Below, one piece after another: positions 7,026 through 14,494 of a stretch of 47,317 nucleotides of DNA (positions are counted from its first letter, which is position 1; the number at the start of each line of letters is the position of its first letter). The notes below the pieces were generated by a model, which saw only the letters and a program-made list of their open reading frames with translations, made no database searches and was not told the DNA's origin. The position numbers and the translations under genes are program-made. The DNA is from a virus: positions 1 through 47,317 of the IMG/VR virus record IMGVR_UViG_3300032893_000084; one strand, 5' to 3'.

Positions 7026-9770
7026 GTGCCCAACGACGACCTGGCCGCCTACCGCCCGCGCATCCGCGATTTTCTCTCCCGCCTCGGCGTGGAGGTAGCC
7101 CCCGATGGCACCATGCGCTGCATCAACCCGGACCATCCCGACGAGCACCCGTCAGCGCATTGCTACGACACCAACGTCTACTGCCCGGTGTGCGGGGTGA
7201 GCTGGGACATATGGGATGCCTGCGGCCTCATCAAGGGCATGGGGACAGGCAAAAGCACATTCCGCGAGCGAGTGAAAATCGTGAAGGAAACGCTGGGGGA
7301 TTTCAGCGGGGCGGACGACAGAGGAACCGTACCGAGAACAGACACTCGGAAGCAGGCGAGTCCTTCCGCCCCTTCTTTCATCCCCCTGTCCGTCGACGAG
7401 GCGAAGTCCGTCTACACCGCCAAGCGCCTCCTGGAGCTTGCCCCGTTCTCCCCCGCGGTGACCCGCCAGCTCGGGACGGACTTGGAGATCGCAGGCTCGT
7501 GGACCTGCAAGGATGAAAGCGGCCGCGTGGAGATCCTCTCGGTGCGCTTTGAAAGGAAGGGAGACCGTGAGCGATTCCAGCGGAAGGAAATCGAGCGACT
7601 GGACAAGATCGTCCTTGGCTTCTGGGCAAGCGCTGGCACCGGGGACCATGGCCCGACTGTTCGCTTCAAGGGATGCCCCGTACGACTTTTCGGACGTGAC
7701 CTCCTTGCCGCCCGGCCCGACGCCCCTGTTCTCATCGTCGAGGGGGAGAAGTGCTGGAAGGCAGCGCAGGAAATCCCGGGGTATGTACCGGTCACGTGGA
7801 ACGGCGGCGCGAAAAAGGCTCGCCTCGCGGATTGGTCGCCGCTTGTGGGGCGACAGGTGGTCATCTATCCCGACGATGACAGGCCCGGTCTGGAATCGGC
7901 CGAAAGTCTTCGACACACACTCCAGTCTCACGTTCAGTCGGTTCGCGTGCTTCAACCACTTCCTGACGCTCGCAAGATCAAGCCACAGGCGGCCGACATC
8001 GTGGAAGCCCTACAGGTGCGAAGCCCGCAGGAGATGGCGGAATACCTTGGGAATGGGCCCGAGTTCGCTGCGGAGGCTCGCGGAGAGCCTGTTCGACAGC
8101 AACCTGCCCGAAATGAGAATGCTCAAAGCGATGATGGACATGATGGGAGTGAAGGTGGAGGACGTGGCGGATCTCATGATGCGGGCGATCTGACCCCCGA
8201 CGCCATCCCTTTCCGCATCCTGGGTACCGCCGACGACGGCCTGACCTACTTCCTCGACCGCAGCGAGCGCATGCAGACCTTCCGCCTGGGATCGCTTACC
8301 AAGACCAACCTGCAATTGCTGGCATCCATCGACTGGTGGGAAGGCATGTTCCCGAAGAACTCTCGGGGGCAAGGGCTTGATGTCGATCGTGCAATCGACT
8401 GGCTTATTGAGGCATCCAATGGCAAAGCCTTCGATATTGGCTCGATTCGCGGGCGCGGTTGCTGGCGCATTGCGGGCGCCTCCGGCACCACCTACCTCTA
8501 CCACGACGGGACGAGCACCTACGGCGGGCCGGACCCTGATCGCGTCTACCAGAGGAAAACACGGCTGGACCTGGGACTGGACGGCAATCCTGCTGTGGCC
8601 GAAACCAGGGCGCGCATGTGGGCTGCGGCGTCGGCGCTGAGTTTCGAGACCCCCGCGGACTGCGCGCGCCTCCTGGCGTGGAGCGTATTGGCCCCCTTCT
8701 GCGGAGCCCTGCCCGTGAGGCCCGCGGTGTTCCTAACGGGCCAGAGCGGCAGCGGGAAGTCCACGGTGCTCCAGTATGTCGTCAAGCGCATGGCCCGCGG
8801 GCTGTACGTCACCAACGTCACCGAGGCCGGCATCCGACAGGAGCTGCAGCTGGACTGCCTGCCGGTGGTAGTGGAGGAAGCGGAAAGCGGCGAGGAAGAA
8901 AGCCGCATGCGCATGCGAAACGTGTTTGCCCTGATGCGGCAGAGTTTCAGCGACGACTCCCCGCGCATCCTCAAAGGCACCACCCAGGGGCGGAGCATAT
9001 CGTACGTGGCGCGAAGCATGTTCCTCTACGCCGCCATCCAGCCCGGCTACGAGCGCGAGGCCGACGCCAACCGTATCGCCGTGGTGGACATGCGAAAGCC
9101 CGAAAACAACTGGGCGGAAATACGAGCCGGCCTTGCCTGCGCCTTCACGGAGGAATCCTGCGCCGGGGTTAGGGCGTTCACCTGGGCGCATTTGGCCGAG
9201 ATCATCGAGCAGGCCGAGCGCTTCTCTGTGGCCGTGCACGACCGCACGGGAATGGACACCCGCTACAGCCTCATGGAGGGGATCCTGTGGGCGGCGCACT
9301 GGCGGGTGTGGAAAAACGCATTTCCCACTGACGAGCAGCTCGCCGAGTGGCTTCCCACCGTGTACGCCTCCAAGCCCGTGGAGCGCGCCGAGGACGACAG
9401 CGAGAGCATGATCCAGCGGCTCATGGATGAAGTGATGCCGCTTTTCGATGCCCCCACCAAGCGCTACACCGTGGAGCACCTCCTGCGCACCCTGGCCCGA
9501 GGATATGACACCGAGGACCCCGCGGCCGACCTCGCCAAGTACCGAAAGACGCTCAACACCCTGGGGCTGTATGTGGACAGCAAGGGCCAGATGTGCGTGG
9601 CCGTCCGTAATCACCACCTGGGCCGCATGCTCGGCGCGCAGTACAGCCGCGTGCTGGCACGGCACCTGTTGTGCCTGAAAAAGGGGGAGACCGTCACCCC
9701 GCCGGGTGAGACCTCCCGCCGCTGCATGGTGTTCTCCGCGGGCCTGCTGGAAGGGGATCCGCCGATATGA
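7026..9770 (+). CDS. Phage primase-helicase (CHC2 zinc finger, TOPRIM, ATPase)
   Basis: A protein of 914 residues. Residues 32-56 hold a primase zinc finger (C32, H37, C53, C56). A TOPRIM fold follows, with VLIVEGEK (E239) and VVIYPDDD (D283-D285). After a Gly/Asp-rich linker a P-loop ATPase domain has GQSGSGKS at 572-579 and an acidic Walker B-like VVVEEAE about 50 residues later. It should synthesise RNA primers and unwind DNA at the fork. The GTG at 7026 is preceded by GAGGGAG. It is the central replication gene of the early operon. Confidence 0.85.
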   Translation: MPNDDLAAYRPRIRDFLSRLGVEVAPDGTMRCINPDHPDEHPSAHCYDTNVYCPVCGVSWDIWDACGLIKGMGTGKSTFRERVKIVKETLGDFSGADDRGTVPRTDTRKQASPSAPSFIPLSVDEAKSVYTAKRLLELAPFSPAVTRQLGTDLEIAGSWTCKDESGRVEILSVRFERKGDRERFQRKEIERLDKIVLGFWASAGTGDHGPTVRFKGCPVRLFGRDLLAARPDAPVLIVEGEKCWKAAQEIPGYVPVTWNGGAKKARLADWSPLVGRQVVIYPDDDRPGLESAESLRHTLQSHVQSVRVLQPLPDARKIKPQAADIVEALQVRSPQEMAEYLGNGPEFAAEARGEPVRQQPARNENAQSDDGHDGSEGGGRGGSHDAGDLTPDAIPFRILGTADDGLTYFLDRSERMQTFRLGSLTKTNLQLLASIDWWEGMFPKNSRGQGLDVDRAIDWLIEASNGKAFDIGSIRGRGCWRIAGASGTTYLYHDGTSTYGGPDPDRVYQRKTRLDLGLDGNPAVAETRARMWAAASALSFETPADCARLLAWSVLAPFCGALPVRPAVFLTGQSGSGKSTVLQYVVKRMARGLYVTNVTEAGIRQELQLDCLPVVVEEAESGEEESRMRMRNVFALMRQSFSDDSPRILKGTTQGRSISYVARSMFLYAAIQPGYEREADANRIAVVDMRKPENNWAEIRAGLACAFTEESCAGVRAFTWAHLAEIIEQAERFSVAVHDRTGMDTRYSLMEGILWAAHWRVWKNAFPTDEQLAEWLPTVYASKPVERAEDDSESMIQRLMDEVMPLFDAPTKRYTVEHLLRTLARGYDTEDPAADLAKYRKTLNTLGLYVDSKGQMCVAVRNHHLGRMLGAQYSRVLARHLLCLKKGETVTPPGETSRRCMVFSAGLLEGDPPI

Positions 9771-9791
9771 GCCGAAACGCTGGAGGTACCA

Positions 9792-10022
9792 ATGCCTGAC
9801 CGATCTGCCCTCATCCAGATGGTGTGGTCGTGGGACCGCGCGGCAGTCGAGCGAGGACGGCCGGCCGAGGTGCGCCGCGGGATCTGGCGCATCCTGGATG
9901 CCCTGTACGACGACATGGCGATGGTGCGCACCCCGGGCTTCAGGGAGACGGTGCGAAAGGCGCTGGAGACCCTGAAGCAGACCCCCGAGGTTGCAAGCGT
10001 GCGAAAGGAGCTGGGGCTGTGA
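9792..10022 (+). CDS. Small helical hypothetical protein
   Basis: A protein of 76 residues, starting MPDRSALIQMVWSWD, with a good Shine-Dalgarno (TGGAGGT). It is rich in Arg and Glu and predicted all helical. It sits between the primase-helicase and the HNH gene and overlaps the latter (GTGA). No family recognised. Confidence 0.6.
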   Translation: MPDRSALIQMVWSWDRAAVERGRPAEVRRGIWRILDALYDDMAMVRTPGFRETVRKALETLKQTPEVASVRKELGL

Positions 10023-10393
10023 GCGGCAAGGCCGAGGGATACCCGTCGAACTGGCAGACGATCGCCCGCCGGGTGAAAAAGGCAGCGGGTTGGAAGTGCG
10101 TGCGCTGCGGCGCCAAGCACTCCCGCGAGGGCTGGAATATCCTCACCGTCCACCATCTCGACGGCGACAAGATGAACTGCCGATGGTGGAATCTCGTGGC
10201 ACTCTGCCAGCGCTGCCACCTTCGGATCCAAGGGCGCGTGAAGATGGACCAGCCGTTCATCTACGAGCACAGCGCGTGGTTCAAGCCCTACGTCGCGGGC
10301 TTCTATGCCTGGAAGTATCTCGGAAAGCATCTGGGCCGAATGCGCGTGCTGGAGCGCATGGACGAGCTTCTGGCCTTGGAGCGCGTGATATGA
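10019..10393 (+). CDS. HNH endonuclease
   Basis: A protein of 124 residues from the GTG at 10019. It has C27/C30 and C63/C66 zinc-binding pairs flanking the HNH core: HH at 45-46, N53/N58 and H67 (VHHLDGD, WNLVALCQRCH). HNH enzymes nick or cut DNA. Free-standing copies in phages act in homing or packaging; this one is in the replication operon, not near terL, so homing or processing of replication intermediates is more likely than packaging. Confidence 0.8.
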   Translation: MSGKAEGYPSNWQTIARRVKKAAGWKCVRCGAKHSREGWNILTVHHLDGDKMNCRWWNLVALCQRCHLRIQGRVKMDQPFIYEHSAWFKPYVAGFYAWKYLGKHLGRMRVLERMDELLALERVI

Positions 10394-10548
10394 CCCGCAC
10401 CGAGTACACCCGCCCGTTTTCCGCCGAGTACCTGCATGCCGAGGGGCGCCCGGTGCTGCGCCTGATGGACGGGCCGCTTCATGAGTACGTGGACGCCGGC
10501 TATGTGAGCTGGCTGGAAGCAGAACTGAAGAAAGCGAGGGAGAAATGA
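10390..10548 (+). CDS. 52-residue hypothetical protein
   Basis: MTRTEYTRPFSAEYLH... ending WLEAELKKAREK. ATG overlaps the HNH stop closely and the stop overlaps the next ATG (ATGA). Small, soluble, no motif. Confidence 0.5.
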   Translation: MTRTEYTRPFSAEYLHAEGRPVLRLMDGPLHEYVDAGYVSWLEAELKKAREK

Positions 10549-10772
10549 CGCAGCTCGTTCATGTTGCTGTCTTCGAGGAATCAAGATTGAAGCGCGACGG
10601 GACACCCGGAAAGGCGACATTGCGCGCCTATACAATGTGGTATTCGCCGGCGTGGGCAGGATGCTGCATGCACCACGTGACCTGTGAGCGAAAAGATGCG
10701 AAGGCGGCAGCAATCGCCGAGCACCGCGAGAAATGCATGAAAGGGGACGGTAATGGAACTTCTCAGACCTGA
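10545..10772 (+). CDS. Hypothetical protein with CC-x2-H-H motif
   Basis: A protein of 75 residues. It contains GCCMHHVTC in the middle and a Lys/Glu helix (RKDAKAAAIAEHREKC), which might bind a metal. ATGA-coupled to the gene before; it overlaps the next gene by 20 nt. Function unknown. Confidence 0.5.
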   Translation: MTQLVHVAVFEESRLKRDGTPGKATLRAYTMWYSPAWAGCCMHHVTCERKDAKAAAIAEHREKCMKGDGNGTSQT

Positions 10773-11115
10773 CGGCCGCGTCGTGAGCGGCCTGCCGTGC
10801 ATCTACCACCTGGGGCTGGCGGTCCTCTTCTCGGAGGCCGTGCGGGAGGACGCCGACAGCTACATCTTCGACCCCGCGCACACCGTGTGCCTGATGTTCG
10901 CACCGCCGGACCCCAAGGGACAGCAGGCCTACGGCGTGATCAAGGGCTTCGGACCCGCGATCCCCTTGAGGCCGACCTTCCTGCGCGCGGGAAAAGCGGC
11001 GGTCTTCGTCACCGACTGCACCGACCCCTCGGTGATCGCGCGGTGCCGCCAGACGCTCACGGGCCTCATCGTGGCCCCCGCAGGTGCCATCCCAGCCGGG
11101 GAAAGGGAGCACTGA
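10753..11115 (+). CDS. Hypothetical protein
   Basis: A protein of 120 residues with mixed alpha/beta character (PCIYHLGLAVLFSEAVREDADSY, then KGFGPAIPLRP, AAVFVTDC). No catalytic pattern recognised. AAAGGGG precedes the ATG. Its stop shares one base with the next start (TGATG). Confidence 0.55.
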   Translation: MELLRPDGRVVSGLPCIYHLGLAVLFSEAVREDADSYIFDPAHTVCLMFAPPDPKGQQAYGVIKGFGPAIPLRPTFLRAGKAAVFVTDCTDPSVIARCRQTLTGLIVAPAGAIPAGEREH

Positions 11116-11264
11116 TGCGTATCGGACGTTTGGAGATCCACCTGATGATTCATCCCAAGCCTAAGCTCAAGGGATGGAAATGCCCGGTCCATGGAGAGCT
11201 GATGTACATTCTCTATGCTTGCCCGAAATGCGGCAAGGGCGTTTCCCCTATCATGAAGGAATAG
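11115..11264 (+). CDS. 49-residue zinc-ribbon protein
   Basis: A short protein with CPVHGEL...CPKCGKG, a one-zinc ribbon (C-x2-H and C-x2-C). It is immediately upstream of the helicase gene, with a TGATG overlap from the gene before, so the two may be co-expressed accessory and enzyme. Confidence 0.55.
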   Translation: MRIGRLEIHLMIHPKPKLKGWKCPVHGELMYILYACPKCGKGVSPIMKE

Positions 11265-11265
11265 C

Positions 11266-13026
11266 GTGCTCCGCGACTACCAGGCCGCCGACGTCGCCGA
11301 GATCCGCCCGCTCATCCGCGACCACGCAAGCGTGCTGCACCAGCTACCTACCGGCGGGGGCAAGACCGCCGAGGTGAGCGCCATGGTGAGCCTCATCCGC
11401 GGCCTGAATCCCACGTTCGTGATCTGGTTTGTAGTCCCGCGAAACGAGCTTCTCCAGCAGGCAAGCGAGCACTTCGAGCGCTGGAAGATCCCGCACGGGC
11501 ATATCGCCGCCGGCCGCGAGGAAAGCCGAGCGTTCAAGGTGCAACTGGTGAGCAAGGACACGCTCCTGCGCCGCCTGGGCCGCGTGAAGACCTGGCCGGA
11601 TGTAATTTTCTTCGACGAGTGCCATCTCTATTATGACGCGCAGCTTGCCATCATCGAGGCCGCGCGCGCGCAGAAGACCGCCCTCAGGGTGATCGGGCTC
11701 ACCGCCACCCCTGAGCGCCTGGACGGCCGCGGACTGGCCATAGAAGCAGGAGGACCCTATGAGGCAATCCATTTCGGCCCGAGTATCCCTTGGCTCACGG
11801 ATCGCGGCTTCCTCAGCTCTCTTCGATATTTTGCGCCTCCAATTGCAGGGCTTGACTCCATCCATCGTCGAGGCACTGAATACGACGCCTCTGAATTGGA
11901 AGCTCTCCTTGAAAAACGCAAAGTGTACGGTGACGTTGTCCGGTACTATGGAAAATACGGCAGCATCGGACACTCAGGGATATCGCTTCCGGGTGCGCCC
12001 ACAGCGCGAACGGGTCAAGGCTACCACAAAGGTCGACCCGCGCTGATCTTCTGCCGATCGGTGCGAAGCGCCTACGAGACGGCGCAGCGCTTCACCGAGG
12101 CGGGCTACCTATTCTTCACGATCGAGGGCGCCATGCGAAAAGGCGAGCGCCGCCGCCTGATCGAGGCACTCAGGAAGGGGGAGATCGATGGGCTCACCAA
12201 TTGTGATCTCTGTACATACGGCCTTGATGTGCCGCGTGTTGAATATGGAGCTTCGCTTCGTCCGACTCTGTCTCGGGCTCTCTATTTCCAGAAGGTGGGT
12301 CGGATTCTTCGCCCATATCCGGGTAAGGAGGAGGCTCTATTCTTCGACCATGCGAATCTTGTCCAGGAGCATCAAGACGCCGCGCATCCCGGTGTTCCGC
12401 TTTTCTACCACGATCAACTGACCTGGAACTTCTACGGCCGGGAGCGCAGGGAGCGCGCGCCGGTCTCCACCGAGTTGCGCCTGTGCCCCCTGAAGGACTA
12501 CCAGTACTGCAGTGACCCCGCCTGCCGCGGAGGGTGCAAGCTGGATCCCGCTACCGCCATGAGCCGGGGGGAACTTGAGACCGTGGATGCCCGTCTGGAG
12601 GAACGCACGCCGCCGCGGACGTGGACGACGCTCGAGCCCGAGGAGCGCCGCGAGGTGCAGGACAGGATAGGTGCTGCCTCCGATGCCTGGTTGTCGGCCC
12701 TTCAGGAGGACCCGCCGAGGCTGGACCCGGGGCCGGTGGGCGAGCTACTGCGTATCGCCGAGGAACTGGGCAGGTCGGTGATGTGGGTATATCACTTCCT
12801 CACCGAGCGCGAGATCCCCATTCGAGCCGAGGCCGCCAAGGTGAGCGTCGAGCGCTACCGCCAGATGCCTAGGGCGGTGAATGTCCCGCTTCTGGTGGAG
12901 ATCGGCCGGCAGGCGAAGAAACGCGATGGCACCCCCTACGCGCGGGGCTGGGCGTGGATGAAGAAAAAGGAACTGGAACGCGAGGCCGAGGAGCGCTCCG
13001 AGGCCGGAAAGGAGCTTGTGGGATGA
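11266..13026 (+). CDS. Superfamily 2 DEAD/DEAH-box helicase
   Basis: A protein of 586 residues. N-terminal LRDYQ, motif I LPTGGGKT (27-34), motif II DECH (117-120) and motif III TATP (146-149); the C-terminal RecA-like domain shows PALIFCRSV and the motif VI QKVGRILRP. After it comes a Cys-rich patch (CPLKDYQYCSDPACRGGC) that may bind zinc, then a helical tail. It likely remodels replication or recombination intermediates as T4 UvsW-type enzymes do. The GTG start gives the usual motif-to-terminus distance for this family. The C-terminal extension of about 200 residues is not assigned. Confidence 0.85.
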   Translation: MLRDYQAADVAEIRPLIRDHASVLHQLPTGGGKTAEVSAMVSLIRGLNPTFVIWFVVPRNELLQQASEHFERWKIPHGHIAAGREESRAFKVQLVSKDTLLRRLGRVKTWPDVIFFDECHLYYDAQLAIIEAARAQKTALRVIGLTATPERLDGRGLAIEAGGPYEAIHFGPSIPWLTDRGFLSSLRYFAPPIAGLDSIHRRGTEYDASELEALLEKRKVYGDVVRYYGKYGSIGHSGISLPGAPTARTGQGYHKGRPALIFCRSVRSAYETAQRFTEAGYLFFTIEGAMRKGERRRLIEALRKGEIDGLTNCDLCTYGLDVPRVEYGASLRPTLSRALYFQKVGRILRPYPGKEEALFFDHANLVQEHQDAAHPGVPLFYHDQLTWNFYGRERRERAPVSTELRLCPLKDYQYCSDPACRGGCKLDPATAMSRGELETVDARLEERTPPRTWTTLEPEERREVQDRIGAASDAWLSALQEDPPRLDPGPVGELLRIAEELGRSVMWVYHFLTEREIPIRAEAAKVSVERYRQMPRAVNVPLLVEIGRQAKKRDGTPYARGWAWMKKKELEREAEERSEAGKELVG

Positions 13027-13241
13027 CCCTGGCCAAGCGCGCCGAGGTGCTGCGGATGGACCTCAGAAAGCGCGGAATACTTCCGAAGTGTCGGCTCTGT
13101 CGGATGCCGCTGACTGCACCGCTTTCGATCCTGCGCGGCGTCGGGCCGGTGTGCTGGAAACGGGATCGCCAGCAACTCCCGCTCGACCTCGGATCACCCG
13201 CCACCGACCGCCCATCCGAGTCAGGCAGTCGCGGAACATGA
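13023..13241 (+). CDS. DUF6011-like small zinc protein
   Basis: A protein of 72 residues with CRLCRMPLTAPLSILRGVGPVCW, matching the DUF6011 pattern (C-x2-C ... S-I-x3-GxGPxC). The ATG overlaps the helicase stop (ATGA). Its last ~60 codons run antisense to the end of the VRR-NUC gene. Role unknown; such proteins often accompany phage replication genes. Confidence 0.65.
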   Translation: MTLAKRAEVLRMDLRKRGILPKCRLCRMPLTAPLSILRGVGPVCWKRDRQQLPLDLGSPATDRPSESGSRGT

Positions 13242-13557
13242 CCTGCACCCGGGACAGCCGTCCGCGACCGGCTTTGATCTCTTCGCCGACGAAAACGGCG
13301 ATCCGGGCGCCCACCATCTCGGGGGTGACCACCACGCTGTCCCATCCCGCGAGGTCCGGCCATCCCGCCGGAGCGGCGTGCAGGACGCTGGCCCGTCGCA
13401 GAAGAACGTCCCCGGGGTACAGCACGAACGGGGTAGGGCGGTGCACGCGGTGCTCCTCGCCCACCCAGCCCTGTCCGGCGTTGATCCTGAAGCGGCGCTC
13501 GTCCGGCTCCAGGGAGGCGAGGCGGCCTTCAATGATCGTGCGCTCCGGGGCGCCCAT
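13063..13557 (-). CDS. VRR-NUC (PD-(D/E)xK) nuclease, opposite strand to the early operon
   Basis: A protein of 164 residues. The core has GWPDLAG (D68), VTPEMVGARIAVFVGEEIKAGRG (E93-x-K95), LSRVQ (Q105) and a MGG motif: the VRR-NUC signature used by structure-specific and modification-dependent nucleases. The ATG at 13557 is set by a predicted leaderless promoter (TATTCT, 7 nt before it). It is the only early-region gene on the minus strand, and its 3' end overlaps the DUF6011 gene antisense by 179 bp. It may process recombination junctions for the phage. Confidence 0.75.
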   Translation of the reverse strand: MGAPERTIIEGRLASLEPDERRFRINAGQGWVGEEHRVHRPTPFVLYPGDVLLRRASVLHAAPAGWPDLAGWDSVVVTPEMVGARIAVFVGEEIKAGRGRLSRVQVMFRDCLTRMGGRWRVIRGRAGVAGDPVSSTPARRRAGSKAVQSAASDRADTSEVFRAF

Positions 13558-13564
13558 GAGGGTG

Positions 13565-13593
13565 AGAATACCCCGTGCACGGGGTTGCATCAA
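13565..13593 (-). promoter_or_regulatory. Leaderless promoter of the VRR-NUC gene with operator in the spacer
   Basis: Minus strand: TTGATG (13593-13588), 17-bp spacer, TATTCT (13570-13565), then 7 nt to the ATG. The spacer is almost filled by the perfect palindrome ACCCC-GTGCAC-GGGGT, so a bound protein would block polymerase. Confidence 0.65.
13567..13588. promoter_or_regulatory. Operator copy 1 (GTGCAC-centred palindrome)
   Basis: 22-bp element AATACCCC-GTGCAC-GGGGTTGC, one of five near-identical sites in the genome (others at 13633, 35721, 44276, 47211). The inner 16 bp are a perfect palindrome. Confidence 0.65.
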
Positions 13594-13632
13594 GTGTGCC
13601 AAGTTGGCGCGCGGGTGCATAAATATATTTTT

Positions 13633-13654
13633 GCTACAGGGTGCACAAGATAGT
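13633..13654. promoter_or_regulatory. Operator copy 2 (GTGCAC-centred palindrome)
   Basis: GCTACAGG-GTGCAC-AAGATAGT lies directly upstream of, and shares one base with, the -35 box of the plus-strand XRE operon promoter. With copy 1 it brackets the divergent intergenic region. Confidence 0.65.
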
Positions 13655-13682
13655 TGACGATACCCCGTAGTAGTGATACAGT
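13654..13682 (+). promoter_or_regulatory. Leaderless promoter of the XRE operon
   Basis: TTGACG (13654-13659), 17-bp spacer, TACAGT (13677-13682), then 7 nt to the ATG at 13690, with no Shine-Dalgarno between. The same GATACAGT -10 region is seen at 1768. Confidence 0.65.
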
Positions 13683-13689
13683 GTAGTAC

Positions 13690-13950
13690 ATGAAGACGAA
13701 CGAAAACGAGTTGACCACCGCCGAAGCAAGGTTCTTTGAAGCCGCTCTCCGCCGCGGGCTGGCCGCGAATCCCAAGGCCACCATGGAAGAGGCGATCACC
13801 ACGGGCATGACCCTGGAACTGGCGTTCGAGGATGAACTCCTTGAGAACGCGACTCCCCGGGCGAAGATGGCGCGAAAAGCAATCGGAGCTGCGGTGTTCG
13901 CGCAGATCAATATCCAGAATGCCATCGAAAGCATGGAGCGGGGAGCATGA
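13690..13950 (+). CDS. Acidic hypothetical protein co-transcribed with XRE regulator
   Basis: A protein of 86 residues, predicted helical and acidic (EARFFEAALRRGL, MEEAITTGMTLELAFEDELLENA, then basic RAKMARKAIG). The start follows a -10 box by seven bases, so the mRNA is probably leaderless. The stop overlaps the XRE start (ATGA). Pairing a small helical protein with an XRE-type regulator recalls toxin-antitoxin or repressor-cofactor pairs, but no toxin fold is seen. Confidence 0.6.
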   Translation: MKTNENELTTAEARFFEAALRRGLAANPKATMEEAITTGMTLELAFEDELLENATPRAKMARKAIGAAVFAQINIQNAIESMERGA

Positions 13951-14126
13951 CCCCCGCCGCGATTCGCGCCATCCGTGGGGCACTCACGCAGGAGCAATTC
14001 GCCAAGCGCCTGCGCGTCTCCCTTGCGCTGGTTCGGGCATGGGAGCGTGGCGCACGCATCCCGCGAGGGCCTGCCGTGTTGATGCTGGAAACGATCAGGG
14101 ATACGATGAAAGGGGGTAAAAAGTGA
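13947..14126 (+). CDS. XRE-family helix-turn-helix regulator
   Basis: A protein of 59 residues: IRAIRGALTQEQFAKRLRV-S-LALVRAWERGARIPRGPAVLMLE, the classic Xre/HigA-like HTH (recognition-helix SLALVRAWERG, then the RxPxGPA turn and a dimer helix). It is too short for any other domain. It is the best candidate in the genome to bind the GTGCAC operators, since its own operon carries one. ATGA overlap before, GTGA overlap after. Confidence 0.8.
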   Translation: MTPAAIRAIRGALTQEQFAKRLRVSLALVRAWERGARIPRGPAVLMLETIRDTMKGGKK

Positions 14127-14494
14127 TCGAACGTGGATTTCACTGGTCAAGCCGGGCATGGTATGCCAAGGCAAATGGAAAAAGAGATCCCGAGGTCACA
14201 TTCGGACTATATAGCACCGAAGGCGGAACTACCGGGGAGATGATCATGCGCTGGCATTGGCTCGGTGGCAAATGGGTCGCCCGCCTTGAATCCTTCGACG
14301 ATTCGTGGAAGGCGCTTGCCTCATTTCCCGAATTGATCACCGAGCTTGAAAAGCAGGATGGCAAGGGCATGACTGACGATATATTCGTCACCATCCTCAT
14401 GCAACTCGGTTTCCGCGATCTCACGAATTACAAGGACCCCGATCTCAAGGAAGTCTGCCCGAAGTGCGGGCAACCGATAGGAGGAAAATCATGA
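14123..14494 (+). CDS. Hypothetical protein with C-terminal zinc knuckle
   Basis: A protein of 123 residues. A Trp-rich N-terminal half (FHWSSRAWYAKANG, MRWHWLGGKWVARLESFDDSWKAL) looks beta-sheet; the C-terminus ends CPKCGQPIGG, half a zinc site. GTG start overlaps the XRE stop. Base composition is a little poorer in GC than the neighbours. Function unknown. Confidence 0.6.
   Translation: MIERGFHWSSRAWYAKANGKRDPEVTFGLYSTEGGTTGEMIMRWHWLGGKWVARLESFDDSWKALASFPELITELEKQDGKGMTDDIFVTILMQLGFRDLTNYKDPDLKEVCPKCGQPIGGKS

Noticed and set aside
13016-13657. 213-residue plus-strand open frame over the VRR-NUC region
   Set aside because: The opposite strand holds a clear VRR-NUC signature and promoter; this frame is Arg/Ser/Pro-rich shadow.
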